A DNA stretch of 64,000 bases, from the NCBI RefSeq assembly GCF_003255815.1, contig NC_037677.1:104578390-104642389 (forward strand), in the 5' to 3' direction. The DNA comes from Theropithecus gelada (Eukaryota > Chordata > Mammalia > Primates > Cercopithecidae). Of this stretch, positions 23,690 through 34,795 are shown piece by piece (the first letter of the stretch is position 1; every line of letters starts with the position of its first letter). The position numbers were made by a program, and so were the translations under genes. The notes beneath the pieces were generated by a model. The model searched no databases, was not told the origin of the DNA, and saw nothing but the letters and a program-made list of their open reading frames with translations.

Positions 23690-24357
23690 TACAATATTTT
23701 ATCTTAAATTTCCAATAATTAAAAAAAAGTGGGGAATGTGAAGCAGAAGAACAGATTAAGTATGACCAATACACCAGAAAAAAAACAGTACAAACTGTGA
23801 AAGTGATAAAATATCAGAGTTAAGAGAATTAGGGGTAGCCATTATAGATATGCTCAAAGAATTTTAAGAAACCATGATTAAAGTGGAAATATGAGAGTAA
23901 TATTGATCTAAAAAGATATTGGAAAAGAGGAATGATACAAAAAAATAGAAATTCTGGAGTTGAAAGGTACCTATAATTAAAAATTCACTAGGGGGGTTCA
24001 ATGACAGCTTTAAACTGATAAGGCTTTAGAGAAATTATATAGATCTATAGGGATTATACATTTCAAAGGACAGAAAAAGAATAAAGAAAAATGAATAGAG
24101 CATCAGAAAAATGTGGGGCACTATTAAATACCCCAACTTATCTGTAGTGGGAGTACTAGAGGGATAGAACATAAAGGAACAGATAAAATATTCAAAAATG
24201 TGATGGCAGAAAACTTCCCAAATCTGTTGAAAAGCTGTAATCTACAAATCTAGGAAGCATAGCAAACACCAAGTAAGGCAAGAGCAAAGAGATTCACAAA
24301 CATACACATCATAGTGAAAATGCTGTAAGAAAAAGGCAAAAAAAATCTTGAAAGAAA
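23690..24357 (+). mobile_element. Old L1M, ORF1-derived left part
   Basis: Collinear with L1M ORF1: 'agaaattctggagttgaaag', 'aaaaattcactaggggggtt', 'gaagaatgaatagagcatc'-like and 'ggcagaaaacttcccaaatc' blocks, ending at 'atcttgaaagaaacag'. It stops exactly where the younger L1 5'UTR begins. L1M ORF2-type sequence resumes right of that younger element at about 32045, so it is plausibly the left half of an L1M split by it. Many stops; non-coding. Confidence 0.8.
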
Positions 24358-26401
24358 CAGTCCCCCAGCACTGCATAGCTGCTCTATGAAAATGTGATCC
24401 AATTGCTTTTATAAGTGGATCTCTGTTGGGGTGATCAGACCCAACACCAGGTTGTGCGGGGTGACAAAGTTCGGCGAAATCAAAGGATTGAGAAAAAGAG
24501 TTTGAGAGACAAAATGCTGGAACCGGAGGGCCATCGCTAGTGTATGGAGGCTGCGAAGGCCCCAAGCTCTGTGAGCCCATGCTATTTATTGGTAATCCTA
24601 CAGAGAAACAGGTGGTGAGAATGTGGAGGTCAAAAGGGCACATTGCATTAAGCACATGATTTACAGCTGTGATGGTCTAGCATTTGCTCTGTTACTTGAG
24701 ATAATAAAGCCCAGGTTCTTTTAACTCAAGATGCAATTGATCCCAGGAGAGCAAGGAGCCAGCAAGTCTAGGCACATTCCAGAGCCACGAGCCCTGGATT
24801 CTATCCAGGCCACGAGGGATTTTATGCCCTGGGTTTAGATTACGGTGCGTCAGGGTAGCCTTCCACCCTTTAGCACAGAGCTTGGTGTTGCAAAGACCAC
24901 AAAGGGTTTTAGACCCTGGGCCCTGGACAAGTTCCAAGACTCTTTTACATTATGTCAGACATGTAAGTCCTGCCTCAGCTTCTCCCAGCACTCAGCTTTT
25001 CCCAACAGATCTCTGATCCCATTCCTTCTTATGGGGCAGGACCTCCCAACCAGGGTTCTCAGCCACCCTACCAAGTGCTCTTCTACTGATAGAGATTTGA
25101 AACCTCCCTGGATGGAGATCCCAGAGGTAGCAACAGGCTGCTATCTTTGCTGTTTGGATGACACAGCTATTCCGGCCTTGAGACTCTGGGTAGTCCAAGG
25201 TGACTGGGGACTGAAGTGCACCCCCAGCACAGAACAACTACCCTCTGAAAATGTGGTCAGACTGCTTTTTTAAAGTGGGTCCCCAATCCCATTCCTCACC
25301 AGGCAGGGCCTTTCAACTGGGGTCTCCAGCCACCTCCTACAGGTGTATTTCAGCCATCAACAGCTCTGTACCTTCCTGGGACAGAACTCTCAGAGGGAGA
25401 GGCAAGCTGCTATGTTTGCTGTTTTGCAGCTTTCACTGGTGATACCCCTAAATACTGGAAAATCTGAGATGACTAGGGACTGGAGTGGGACCCTAGCCTA
25501 TCACAGCAGCGCTACAGAAAAGTGGCCAGACTGTCAAGTGGGTGCCCATTCCTGTATCCCCTCACTGGGCAGGTCCTCCAGGCCTGGGCCTCCAGTCTCC
25601 AGCCACCAGAGCTATTGAGCCAGTAGCAACTTGACAACTCCCTGAACAGAACCTCCAGGGGCACCTGAAAGCTTTTCTGCCACTGACTCTGCAGTGGAAC
25701 TCTCCTTGCTACTCTCAGACTAACGAACAATGACCCTAAGTGCCTTATCCACATCTCCAACAAGCTGTAGTCAAAATAAAGAGAGGAGGCCAGTCCATCT
25801 CCCACAAGTCCCACATACCACTCACTGCTTGTCACCAGACAGGGATCCCGTGGCTTGGGCTCGCAGCACAGACCCTTTAACATGGGCTGATTACACTGAG
25901 CAATTGCTGACTTGCATCTCTTTGAGGTGGTGCCTCCAGAAGACAAGCAAAAGACCCCTTGGCCACACCACTACTGAAGTCCCTTTGCTGCCTACAAGCT
26001 GGGGAAAGAACATAATTACTGAGAGAGCCCCAGAACTGCAGTGGCTACCCCAGGAGTGCCAAGCCATGACCTACCGCCAGCACTTAAGAGGGAGAGGAAC
26101 CCACATTTTCAGAGCATTGAGAGGGAACACAGCTGCAACTATGAGAAAACATAGGGGAGCCACACAACCAAGTAAGAGTCTACCAACTGACCAATAAGCC
26201 TAAGAGCCCCTCCTGGATCACACTCCAGATCTTCAATACCAAAAATACCTTGCTAACATACCCCCTTCTGAAACCATAGACAAGAAGTCAGCTTCAAATA
26301 AAGACCCTGCAGAAAGCCTCGACCCTACGTGAACACCCAGAAAAAAAGTCTATTGACTGTTCTCAATCTACACTGCAGTTAAGGAACACCCACATGCAGT
26401 G
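24358..26401 (+). repeat. L1 5'UTR with three about 270-bp tandem units
   Basis: The 5'UTR is more GC-rich than its surroundings. A repeated motif (gaaaatgtg or a close variant followed by a 'cagactg' and 'aagtgg' pattern) begins at 24388, 25247 and 25517. After subtracting the LTR and one target duplication the spacing is about 269 and 270 bp. Such 5'UTR units carry the L1 internal promoter. A 155-codon sense frame (25730-26197) and a 144-codon antisense frame (25512-25946) cross it, with no recognisable domain. Confidence 0.8.
24424..25007 (-). mobile_element. Solo LTR, class II (HERV-K/betaretrovirus-like)
   Basis: A 584-bp unit with perfect 7-bp terminal inverted repeats (tgttggg ... cccaaca), flanked by identical 6-bp direct repeats gatctc at 24418-24423 and 25008-25013. 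Six-bp duplication is typical of ERV2/HERV-K-type integration. In the minus orientation it has a CATAAAA-type TATA element (about 24820-24826) and AATAAA (24585-24590), marking a U3-R-U5 layout. No internal viral genes remain, so it is a solo LTR from LTR-LTR recombination. The HML subgroup is not assigned. Confidence 0.9.
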
Positions 26402-27415
26402 ATGAAAAAGAATCAACACAAGAACTCCAGTAGCTCATATGGCCAGAGTGTCATATGTCCTCCAAATGAGCTCACCAGTTCTCCAAAAAGAGTTCTTAAC
26501 CAGGATAAGCTGACTGAAATGATAGAAACTGAATTTAAGATATAGATTGGAATGAAGATCACCAAGATTCAGGAGGATGGCAAAACTCAGTGCAAGGAAA
26601 CTAAGAATCACAATAAAGCAATACAGGGGATGAAGGATGAAGTAGCCAGTATAAAAGAGGCCCTAACCTACCTGACGAAGGTGAATAAAAATATAAGGAT
26701 TTCACAATGCAATCACAAGTATTAACAGCAGGATAAACTAAGTTGAGGAAAGAATCTCTGAACTTGAAGACTGGCTCTCTGAAATAAGACAGACAAAAAT
26801 AAATAAATAAATAAATAAATAAAGAATAGAAAAGAATGAACAAAACCTCTGAGAAGTATGGGATTATGCAAAGAGGCCAAATCCACAAATCATTGGCATC
26901 CCTGAAAGGGAGATGGAGAAATCAAGTCACTTGGAAAATATATTTTAGTATATTGTTCATGAAAATTCTCCAACCTTGCTAGAGATGCCAAAAGTCAAAT
27001 TTAGGAAATGCAGAGAACTCCTGCAAGATTCTACACAAGAAGATCATCCCCAAGAAACATAATAATCAGATTTTCCAAGGTTAAAATAAAAGAAAGAATG
27101 TTAAAGGCAGCTGGAGAGAAAGGGCAGGTCACCTACAAAGAGAATTCCATCAGGCTAACAGAAGATTCCTCAGCTGAAACCCTAGCCAGAAGAGATTGGG
27201 GGCATATACTGAACATCTTAAATAATAAAAAAAAATTCAACCAAGAATTTCATATCTGGAAAAACTAAGTTTCCTAAACAAAGGAGAAATAAGATTCTTT
27301 TCAGATAAGCAAATGTTGAGAAAATTCATTACCACCAGACCTGCTTTACAAGAGATCTTGAAAGAAGCACTAAATATAGAAAGGAAAAACTGGTACTAAT
27401 ACAAAACACACTTAA
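26402..27415 (+). pseudogene. L1 ORF1 (ORF1p RNA-binding protein), broken copy
   Basis: ORF1p is the RNA-binding trimeric chaperone of the L1 ribonucleoprotein. The region from the ATG at 26402 to a TAA at 27413-27415 spans about 338 codons, the usual L1 ORF1 length. The best-preserved part is the RRM/C-terminal half: the frame at 27008-27268 reads MQRTPARFYTRRSSPRNIII and on to an AETLARRDWG segment, clearly ORF1p-like. The upstream coiled-coil half is disrupted by stops (for example TAG in the 'aagatatagattgg' stretch) and by an AAAT microsatellite at 26795-26823. Not functional. Confidence 0.88.
26795..26823 (+). repeat. (AAAT)n microsatellite inside L1 ORF1
   Basis: About seven tandem AAAT units grown from the A-rich stretch of the ORF1 coiled-coil region. 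Likely polymorphic in length. Confidence 0.9.
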
Positions 27416-28556
27416 ACACACAGACCAATGTCACTATAAAGCAACCACACAAACAAGCCAACATAGGAACCAGATAGCAACACAATGACCGGATCGAATC
27501 CATGCATATCAATACTAATCTTGAATGTAAACAGGCCAAATGCCCCACTTAAAAGGCACAGAGTGGCAAGCTGGATAAAAAAGCAAGACCTAATGGCATT
27601 CTGTCTTCAAGAGACCCATCTCACATGTAATGACACCCACGGTGTCAAAATAAAGAGATGGAGGAAAATCTACCAAGCAAATAGAAAACAGAAATAAAAG
27701 CAGGGTTGCAAGGCTAATTTTTGACAAAACAGACTTCAAAAATAAAAAAGATAAAAAAAATACAAAGAAGGGTGTTACATATGGTAAAGGGTTCAATTCA
27801 ACAAGAAGACCTAACTATCCTAAATACATAGCACCTATCACAGAAGCAGCCAGATTCATAAAGCAAGTTCTTAGAGACCTACAAGGAGACATAGACTACC
27901 ATATGATAATAGTAGAAGACTTCAACACTCCACTAACAGTGTTAGAGCATCCAGGAAGAGAATTAACAAAAATACCCAATTCAGCATTGGACAAATTCAG
28001 CATTGGACAAAATGAGTCTGATAGACCTATACAGAACTCTCCACCCAAAACAACAGAATATATATTTTCTCATTGCCACATGGCACATACTATAAAATCA
28101 ACCTAATTTGGCATAATTTGATATAATTGAACATAAAACAATCTTCAGCAAATGCAAAAGAACCAAAATCATACCAATCACACTCTTGGACCACAGTGCA
28201 AAAAAATAACAAGTCAAGACTAAGAAAATTGCCCCAAACCATGCCATTACATGGAAACTAAACAACATGCTCCTGAATGACTTTTGGGTAAATAATGAAG
28301 GTAAGGCAGAAATTAAGAAGTTTTTTGAAACTAATGAGAACAAAGATACAGTATACCAGAATCTGTGGGATACAGCTAAGGCTGTGTAAGGAGATAAATT
28401 CACAGCACTAAATGCCCATATCAAAAAATTAGAAAGATCTCAAATTAACAACCTAACATCACAACTGAAAGAATAAGAGAAGCAAAAACAAATCAACCCC
28501 AAAGCTAGCAGAAGATAAGAAATATCCAAAATCAGGGCTGAACCAGAGGAAAACAA

Positions 28557-28557
<1 letters not shown>

Positions 28558-28594
<37 letters not shown>
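28558..28594 (+). repeat. (AC)18 microsatellite inside L1 ORF2
   Basis: An uninterrupted AC/CA dinucleotide run of about 37 bp in ORF2-derived sequence. Long enough to be length-polymorphic. Confidence 0.95.
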
Positions 28595-28595
<1 letters not shown>

Positions 28596-28968
28596 TCAAA
28601 AGATTAACAAATTCAAGAGTTGGATTTTTGCAAAAAAAAAATAGGCTGCTAGCTAGACGAATGAAGAGGGAAGATCCAAATAAACACAGTTAGAAATTAC
28701 AAAGGAAATACTGCCATTGACCACACAGAAATAAAAATTAAAGTCAGAAACTACTATGAACACCACTATGCACATAAACTACTAAATCTAGAAGAGATGG
28801 ATAAATTCCTTGATACATACACCCTCCCAAGTTTGAGCCAGGAAAAAGTTGATTTCCTGTACAGACCAATAATGAGCTCCAAAATGGAATCAGTAACAAA
28901 TAGGCTATCAATTAAAAAGGTCCCCAAACCTGATGGATTCACAAACGACCTCTAACAGACATACAAAG

Positions 28969-29453
28969 TGTTATGCCCAGACCCTCTGTTCCCCAAAGAA
29001 GACCACCAGAGTCCAGAGTCAAAGCCAAGCGGCAAGGATCTTTATGACAAGTTCGAACCTGGTCCCTCCATTACACAGCATACAAGAGGGCCCCGAACAA
29101 TGCGAGTGCTTGCTTTTTTATAGCCCGAAAGTTACAGGGGAACAAAGGAATTCTTTCGGTTCCCGCGCTTTCATAAAACCTTGAACGGCTGTCTCCTTAT
29201 CGGAGACCTTCCAGGTGGTGTTTGTACTGGGCTCAGGAAGTCTGAGAGATATGTGGTGGGATGGGAGGATGGGATGTGTTTGTACTGGGCTCAGGAAGTT
29301 TGAGAGATATGTGGTGGGATGGGAGGATGGGATGTGTTTGTACTGGGCTCAGGAAGTTTGAGAGATATGTGGTGGGATGGGAGGATGGGATGTGTTTGTA
29401 CTGGGCTTGTTTGTTTTGAGCCCGGGGCTGAGGAATGTGCCTGGCTCCTCTCA
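28969..29453 (-). mobile_element. Solo LTR, ERV1 (gammaretrovirus-like), CpG-rich
   Basis: A 485-bp unit beginning tgagaggagcc and ending gggcataaca in the minus orientation (TG...CA). It is flanked by identical 4-bp direct repeats aaag (28965-28968 and 29454-29457), the duplication size of gammaretrovirus-like integrases. TATAAA (29117-29122) and a CATAAA-type signal (29041-29046) on the minus strand give a short R region. Many CpGs survive, which suggests recent insertion. U3 carries a 58-bp tandem repeat. The L1 reading 'aacagacatacaaag' / 'aagaactggta' resumes cleanly on removal. The ERV1 family is not named. Confidence 0.88.
29219..29407 (-). repeat. 58-bp tandem repeat (3.3 copies) in LTR U3
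   Basis: Units at 29219-29276, 29277-29334 and 29335-29392, plus a 15-bp partial copy. The first differs from the others by a single C/T (agtctgag versus agtttgag). Tandem repeats upstream of the TATA box in a U3 are the classic position of retroviral enhancers. Near identity means the expansion is recent. Confidence 0.95.
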
Positions 29454-31820
29454 AAAGAAGAACTGGTAACTGGTACAATTCCTCCAGAAACTATTCCAAA
29501 AAATTGAGAAGGAACTCCTCTCCAACTCATTTTATGAGGCCAGTATCATCCTGATACCCAAACCTGGCAGAGACACAACAAAAAAAGAAATCTTCAGGCC
29601 AATATACTTGATGATTATTTCTGCAAAAATCCTCAACAAAATACTTGCAAACTGAATCCAGCAGTACTTCAAAAAGCTGATCCACCATGGTCAAGTAGGC
29701 TTCATCCCTGGGATGCAACATTGTTTCAACTTACAAAAATCAATACATGTGATTCATCCATTACATAAACAGAACTAAAGACAAAAACCACATGATTATC
29801 TCAATAGATGCAGAAAAAGTTTTCAATAAAACTCAACATCCCTTCTTGTTAAAAACTCTCAGAAACTAGGTACTGACAGAACATACCTCAAAATAGTAAG
29901 AGTCATCTGTGACAAATCCCAGCCAACATTATACTGAATGGGTAAAAACTGGAAGCATTCCTCTTGAAAACCAGCACAAGACAAGGATGCCCTCTCTCAC
30001 CACTCCTATTCAACATAGTATTGGAAGTCCTAGCCAGAGCAATCAGGCAAGAGAAATAAATAAAGGGCATCCACATAGGAAGAGGATGTCAAACTATCTC
30101 TGTTTGCAGATGTCGTAATTCCATGTCTAGAAAATTCCATAGTCTCTGCCCCAAATCTCCTTCAGTTGATAGAATTTCAGCAAAGTTTCAAGATACAAAA
30201 TCAGTGTAGAAAAAACACTAGAATTCCTATACTCCAACAACAGCCAAGCCCAGAGCCAAATCAGAAAGGCAATCCCATTTACAAGTGCCACAAAAAGAAT
30301 AAAATACCTAGGATTACAGCTCACCAGGGAGGTGAAAGATCTCTACAATGAGAATTACAAAACACTGCTCAAAGAAGTCAGAGAAGACAAAAACAAATGA
30401 AAAAACATTGTATGTTCCTGGATAGGAAGATTCACCATCATTAAAATGGCCATACTGCCCAAAGCAATTAACAGATTTAATGCTATTTCTACCAAACTAA
30501 CAATGACATTCTTTACATAACAGGAAGAACTATTTTAATATTTATATGGAACCAAAAAAGAGCCTGAATAGCCAAGGCAATCCTAAACAAAAAGAATAAA
30601 GCTGGAGGCATCATGCTACCTGACTTCAAACAATACTACAGGACTTCAGTAGCCAAAGCAGCATGGGACTGTTACAAAAATAGGCACAAAGACCAATGGA
30701 ACAGAATAGAGAGCCCAGAAATAAGGCCACATACCTACAACCATTTGATCTTTGACAAATCTGACAAAAACAAACAATGGAGAAAAGACTCCATATTCAA
30801 TAAATGGTGCTGGGATAACTGCCTAGCCATATGCAGAATATTGAAGTTGGACTTCTTCCTTACAGCATATACAAAAATCAACTCAAGCTGCATTAAAATC
30901 TTAAATTTAAAATCCAAAATTATAAAAACCTTGGAAGACAACCTAAGCAATATTATACTGGACATAGGAATGGGCAAAGATTTCATGACAAAGACACCAC
31001 ACCAATTTCAACAAAAGCAGTAATTGACAAATGGGATCTAGTTAAACATAAATATTTCTGCACAGCAAAAGAAACTACCAACATTATCAATCTGACAACC
31101 TACAGAATTGGAGAAAATATTTGCAAACTATGTATGTGACAAAGGTCTAATATCCAGCATCACTTAAATTTACAAGATAAAACAAACAACCCTATTAAAA
31201 AGTGTACAAAAGACATGAACAGATACTCTTCAAAAGAAGACATACATGCAGCCAACACGTATATGAAAAAAATATTAATATCACTGATCACCAGAGAAAT
31301 GCAAATCAAAACCACAATGAGATGCCACCTCACACCAGTCAAATGGCTATTATTAAATGTCAAAAAAAAAAAAAAACAGATGCTTGTGAGGTTGCAAAGA
31401 AAAGGGAACATTTATACACTGTGGGTAGGAGTGTAAATTAGTTCAGCCATTGTGGAAAGCAGTATGGTGATACCTCAAAGAGCTAAAAGCAGAACTACCA
31501 TTTGACTCAGCAATCCCATTACTGCATATATACTTAGGGGAATATAGGTCATCCTACCATAAACACACATGCACATGAGTGTTTATTGCAGTACTATTCA
31601 CAATAGCAAAGACATGGGGTCAGCCTAAATGCCTATCAATGACAGATCAGATAAAGAAAATGTGGTATATAAAAACCATGGAATATTATGTAGCCATGAA
31701 AAGAATGATATCATGTCTTTTGCAGGACATGGATACAGGTGGAGGCTATTTTCCTTAGCAAACTAACACAGGAACAGAAAACCAAATACCACATGTTCAA
31801 GCTTATAAGTGGGAGCTCAA

Positions 31821-32044
31821 TGATGAGAACTTATGAACACAAAAAAGGAAACAACAGATACTGGATGTCTTGAGGTGGGAGAGTGGGAGTGGGAAGAGGA
31901 GTAGAAAAGCTAATTTTAAGTACTGGGCTTAATACCTGGGTGATGAAGTAATTAGTACAACAAACCCCCATGACACAAATTTACCTACAGAAGAAACCTT
32001 CACATGTACTCTTGAACCTAAAATAAAAGTTTAAAAATAAAAAA
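31821..32044 (+). repeat. L1 3'UTR and A-rich tail
   Basis: A short 3'UTR with a 'gtgggagagtgggagtggga' G-rich tract, then 'ttaatacctgggtgatgaag', the 'ctcttgaacctaaaataaaa' end with its polyadenylation signal, and a tail mutated to AAATAAAATA-type units. Confidence 0.85.
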
Positions 32045-33407
32045 TAAAATAAATTATGTTTGCAACATTTATAGCTACAATACATACAGCAATAGTAGCA
32101 CAAAAAAGGGAAGGTGGGCTCCATAGAGTACTTCTCTATATCTTACTGGAATTAAGTCTGTATAAATCTGAAGCTGTTTTGACACATTAGAATAAAATGA
32201 TAAGCATTAGGGCAAGCACTGAAAAAATAACACAAAATTATATGAAAATATCATTAGAGAAATATAATTACTACATTAAAAAATGTTGACTTAATGCTAA
32301 ATTATACACCAAAGAAGGAATAGAGGGGAAAATGTGATACAGATAGAAAACAAAACAAAACAAAAGGCAAATATAAACCCAACTATTTCAATAATAACAT
32401 TAAATGAGAATGGATCAAGCAGTCCAAATAAAAAACTGAGATTAAATTTAAAAAAAGATCCAACCTATATGATGGCTATAAGAAATATACTTTATATTAA
32501 ATATAGAAATAGATTGAAAATAAAAGGATAAAAAAGATACAATAGTCACTACAACAAAACTAAGAGTTAGTATGTTAAATATTAGATTAAATAGACTATA
32601 AAACAAAAAATTAATAAAGAATAACTCTTTATAATGGTAAAAGGCCAAGCCATGAGGAAGGTAAAACAGTTATAAATGTATACGCATCTGATAACATAGC
32701 ATCAAAATACATGTAGCAAAAACTGACAGAAATGAAGAGAGAAATAGACAATAGACAATGTGACAATAATAGTCAGAAACTTCAATAACCTGCTTTTAGT
32801 AGTGAATAGAACAGTTCGGCAGAATATCCAACAGGAAATGGAAGACTTAAACAATATTATAAACCAACTAGCTCTAACAGACAACTATTGAACACTCCAC
32901 TCAACAGCGGCAGGATATGCATTTTTCTTGAGTGCACGCACATGGAACAGTCTCAGCTTAGACCTGTTGCTAGTCTGTAAAACAAACCTCAAAGAATTGT
33001 CAAGTATAGAAATAATACAGAGTATGTTCTTCAACAAATTAGAAATGAATAACAAAAATTTGTGAAGCTTTCAAATATGTGGATGTTAGACAGCATGGTC
33101 CCAAATAACCAGTGAATCACAAAAGAAATCACAAGGTTTAGGTGAATGAAAATGAAAATACAACATTGTAAAATGTGTGGCATTCAGTTAAAGTAGTGCT
33201 TAGAGCAAAATGTATAACTTTAAATATCCATATTGAGAAAGAATAAATTTCTCAAATCAATAATGTAACTTTTCACCTTAAAATTCCAGAAAAAGAAGAG
33301 CAAACTAAATCTGAAGCAAGCAAAAGAAGGAAATAATTGATTAGAGTAAAAATTAATGAAATATGGACTATACAAGCAACAGGAAAAATAAATAGAATGA
33401 ATTAGGG
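32045..33407 (+). mobile_element. Old L1M ORF2 segment (right part of split element)
   Basis: AT-rich sequence collinear with L1M ORF2 from the endonuclease domain: an 'ataacattaaatgagaatgg' block, a 'tataaatgtatacgcatctg' block, and 'catttttcttgagtgcacgc' / 'acatggaacagtctc' near 32925-32955. The last block is 'gaaaaagaagagcaaactaa' at about 33288. It probably continues the L1M whose ORF1 part ends at 24357. No usable frame. Confidence 0.75.
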
Positions 33408-33612
33408 TGTGCTTTATGGCTCAGTCTATCTTGGGGTCTATCTTGGTGGATGTTCCATGTGCACTTGAGAAGAATATGTATTGTGCTATTGTTAGATGGA
33501 ATATTCTATAATTATCCATTAGATTAAACTGATTAATTTTCTTGTACAGATTAACTATATTCTTACTTATGTTTTGCCTGTTTGATGTATCAATTACTGA
33601 TAAATCATAGGC
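33408..33612 (-). mobile_element. Inverted 5' segment of a second L1M
   Basis: This block is antisense L1M ORF2 ('tctatcttggtggatgttcc', 'atgtgcacttgagaagaata', 'gtattgtgctattgttagat') within sense L1M sequence. Immediately afterwards sense ORF2 starts from a more 3' position ('ggcagttcttagag' at about 33612). The arrangement of an inverted upstream block followed by a sense downstream block is the usual outcome of twin-primed L1 integration. Confidence 0.75.
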
Positions 33613-34341
33613 AGTTCTTAGAGAATATTTATAGACATAAATGCTTATATTAGAAAAGACAAAATCTCTCAAACCATTAGCCTTAGATTCTACCGAAAAA
33701 CCTAGAAATTGGAGAGTAACTAAACAAAAATTAATGAGAAGTAAGAAAATAATAAAGATTAGACACCAACAAATAGAACTAAGAAAAATAAAGAAAACAA
33801 ATGGAACACCAAAACCAACAATTTACAAACTCTTTGATTGACTGACCAAAGAAATAGAATACATAAAATGTCAACACTAGGAACAACAGAGAGGACATTA
33901 TTACCAATCCCAAAGAAACTAAGATAATTACATTATGAACACATTTGTGCCAACAAATTAGACAGATAATTTAGACGAAATAGGAAAAGTCCCTAGAAAC
34001 ACATAATATAAATGACTCCAGAAGAAATAAAATAATCTTAAATATGTGTAATGAGTGAAATAACTTATTCAGCAGTCTTAACAAATACCACAAAAAATTG
34101 ACCCAGATGGTTCCACTGGTGAATTTTTTCAAATACTTAAATAATAACAATATGTTACACTTTCAAAAAATAGAAAAGAAAAAGGTTTTCCAACTCATTC
34201 TGCAAATAATACACTAACATAAAAGCCAGACAAAACCACAAATAAACAAAAACCTAACGTAGATACACAATCCTTAACAAAATTTTAGCTAACAGAATTT
34301 GACAACATATAAAAATGACTTTACACCATGACAAACATAGG
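33613..34341 (+). mobile_element. Second L1M, sense ORF2 part
   Basis: Repeats an ORF2 region already present at about 33190-33390 in diverged form: the 'aaatgcttatattagaaaag' block here corresponds to the 'ccatattgagaaagaataaa' block there. Hence a separate element. It continues through 'agatggttccactggtgaat' to the Alu insertion. Confidence 0.7.
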
Positions 34342-34642
34342 ATTTTTTTTTTTTTTTTTTAAAAGACGGGGTCTTGCTCTGTGGCCCAGGCTGGAGTGCA
34401 GTGGCACGATCTTGACCCACTGCAACCTCTGCCTCCTGGGTTCAAGCAATTCTCCTGCCTCAGCCTCTGAAGTAGCTGTGATTACAAGTGCCTGCCACTA
34501 TGCCTGGCTAATTTTTGTCTTTTTAGTAGAGATGGGGTTTCACCATCTTGGCCAGGCTGGTCTCGAACTCCCGACCTCATGATCCACCTGCCTCGGCCTC
34601 CCAAAGTGCTGGGATTACAGGCATGAACCACTGCGCCTGGCC
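34342..34642 (-). mobile_element. Alu, antisense, with target duplication
   Basis: Full-length antisense Alu with an 18-bp T-run (34343-34360). It is flanked by 15-bp direct repeats aaacataggattttt (34333-34347, overlapping the T-run) and aaaaataggattttt (34643-34657), one mismatch. AluS type. It interrupts the second L1M. Confidence 0.95.
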
Positions 34643-34795
34643 AAAAATAGGATTTTTACCAAGACTATAATGTTTGTGTACCATGAAAAAACAAATTAAT
34701 GTAACACACAATAGTAATAAAGGCTAAAATAAAGGAACATCATATCAATAGATGTACAAGTTCTAAATAATGTCATCATAGAAATGTTGGAAGTA
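34643..34795 (+). mobile_element. Second L1M continued
   Basis: ORF2 sequence between the Alu and the L1P fragment ('catatcaatagatgtacaag' corresponds to the 'caatagatgcagaaaaagc' region of ORF2). Ends at ggaagta, which recurs at 35061. Confidence 0.7.

Larger units (their letters stand above)
27485..31820 (+). pseudogene. L1 ORF2 (endonuclease-reverse transcriptase), broken copy
   Basis: ORF2p nicks target DNA and reverse-transcribes L1 RNA. The ATG at 27485 opens a 71-codon frame that aligns with the endonuclease N terminus (MTGSNPCISI...) and keeps the catalytic Asn-containing LNVN and the QETH segment with its Glu. The RT active site near 30103-30114 reads F-A-D-V instead of F-A-D-D, losing the second catalytic Asp. 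A late segment at 30613-31023 matches the thumb/C-terminal region (LPDFKQYY..., IFNKWCWDN). Stops and frameshifts separate these blocks, and a solo LTR interrupts at 28969-29453. The 3' end is at about 31820. Inactive. Confidence 0.88.
24358..32044 (+). mobile_element. Near-full-length L1 (L1PB/L1MA type) with two nested LTRs
   Basis: Contains, in order, a 5'UTR of tandem units, ORF1, an inter-ORF spacer, ORF2, a short 3'UTR and an A-rich tail with aataaaa. Removing the two LTR insertions and one copy of each target duplication leaves about 6.6 kb, full length for a primate L1. Sequence character is older than the L1PA young subfamilies: an L1PB/L1MA-like 5'UTR and an L1P/MA 3' end ('taatacctgggtgatgaagt'). 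Both ORFs are broken, so it cannot mobilise itself. Confidence 0.9.

Noticed and set aside
24242..24655. 137-codon antisense retroviral ORF
   Set aside because: It spans the L1/LTR junction and the LTR R-U5 region and has no retroviral protein features.
25730..26197. Host gene exon of 155 codons
   Set aside because: It lies wholly inside the L1 5'UTR and is explained by its GC-rich tandem-unit sequence.
29219..29407. CRISPR-like or coding tandem repeat
   Set aside because: The 58-bp units are contiguous without spacers and sit in the U3 of an LTR. The repeated peptide they appear to encode is just a reading of those units.
24424..29453. The two LTRs as the ends of one provirus
   Set aside because: They differ in sequence and termini, each has its own target duplication of a different length (6 bp and 4 bp), and the DNA between them is continuous L1, not retroviral.
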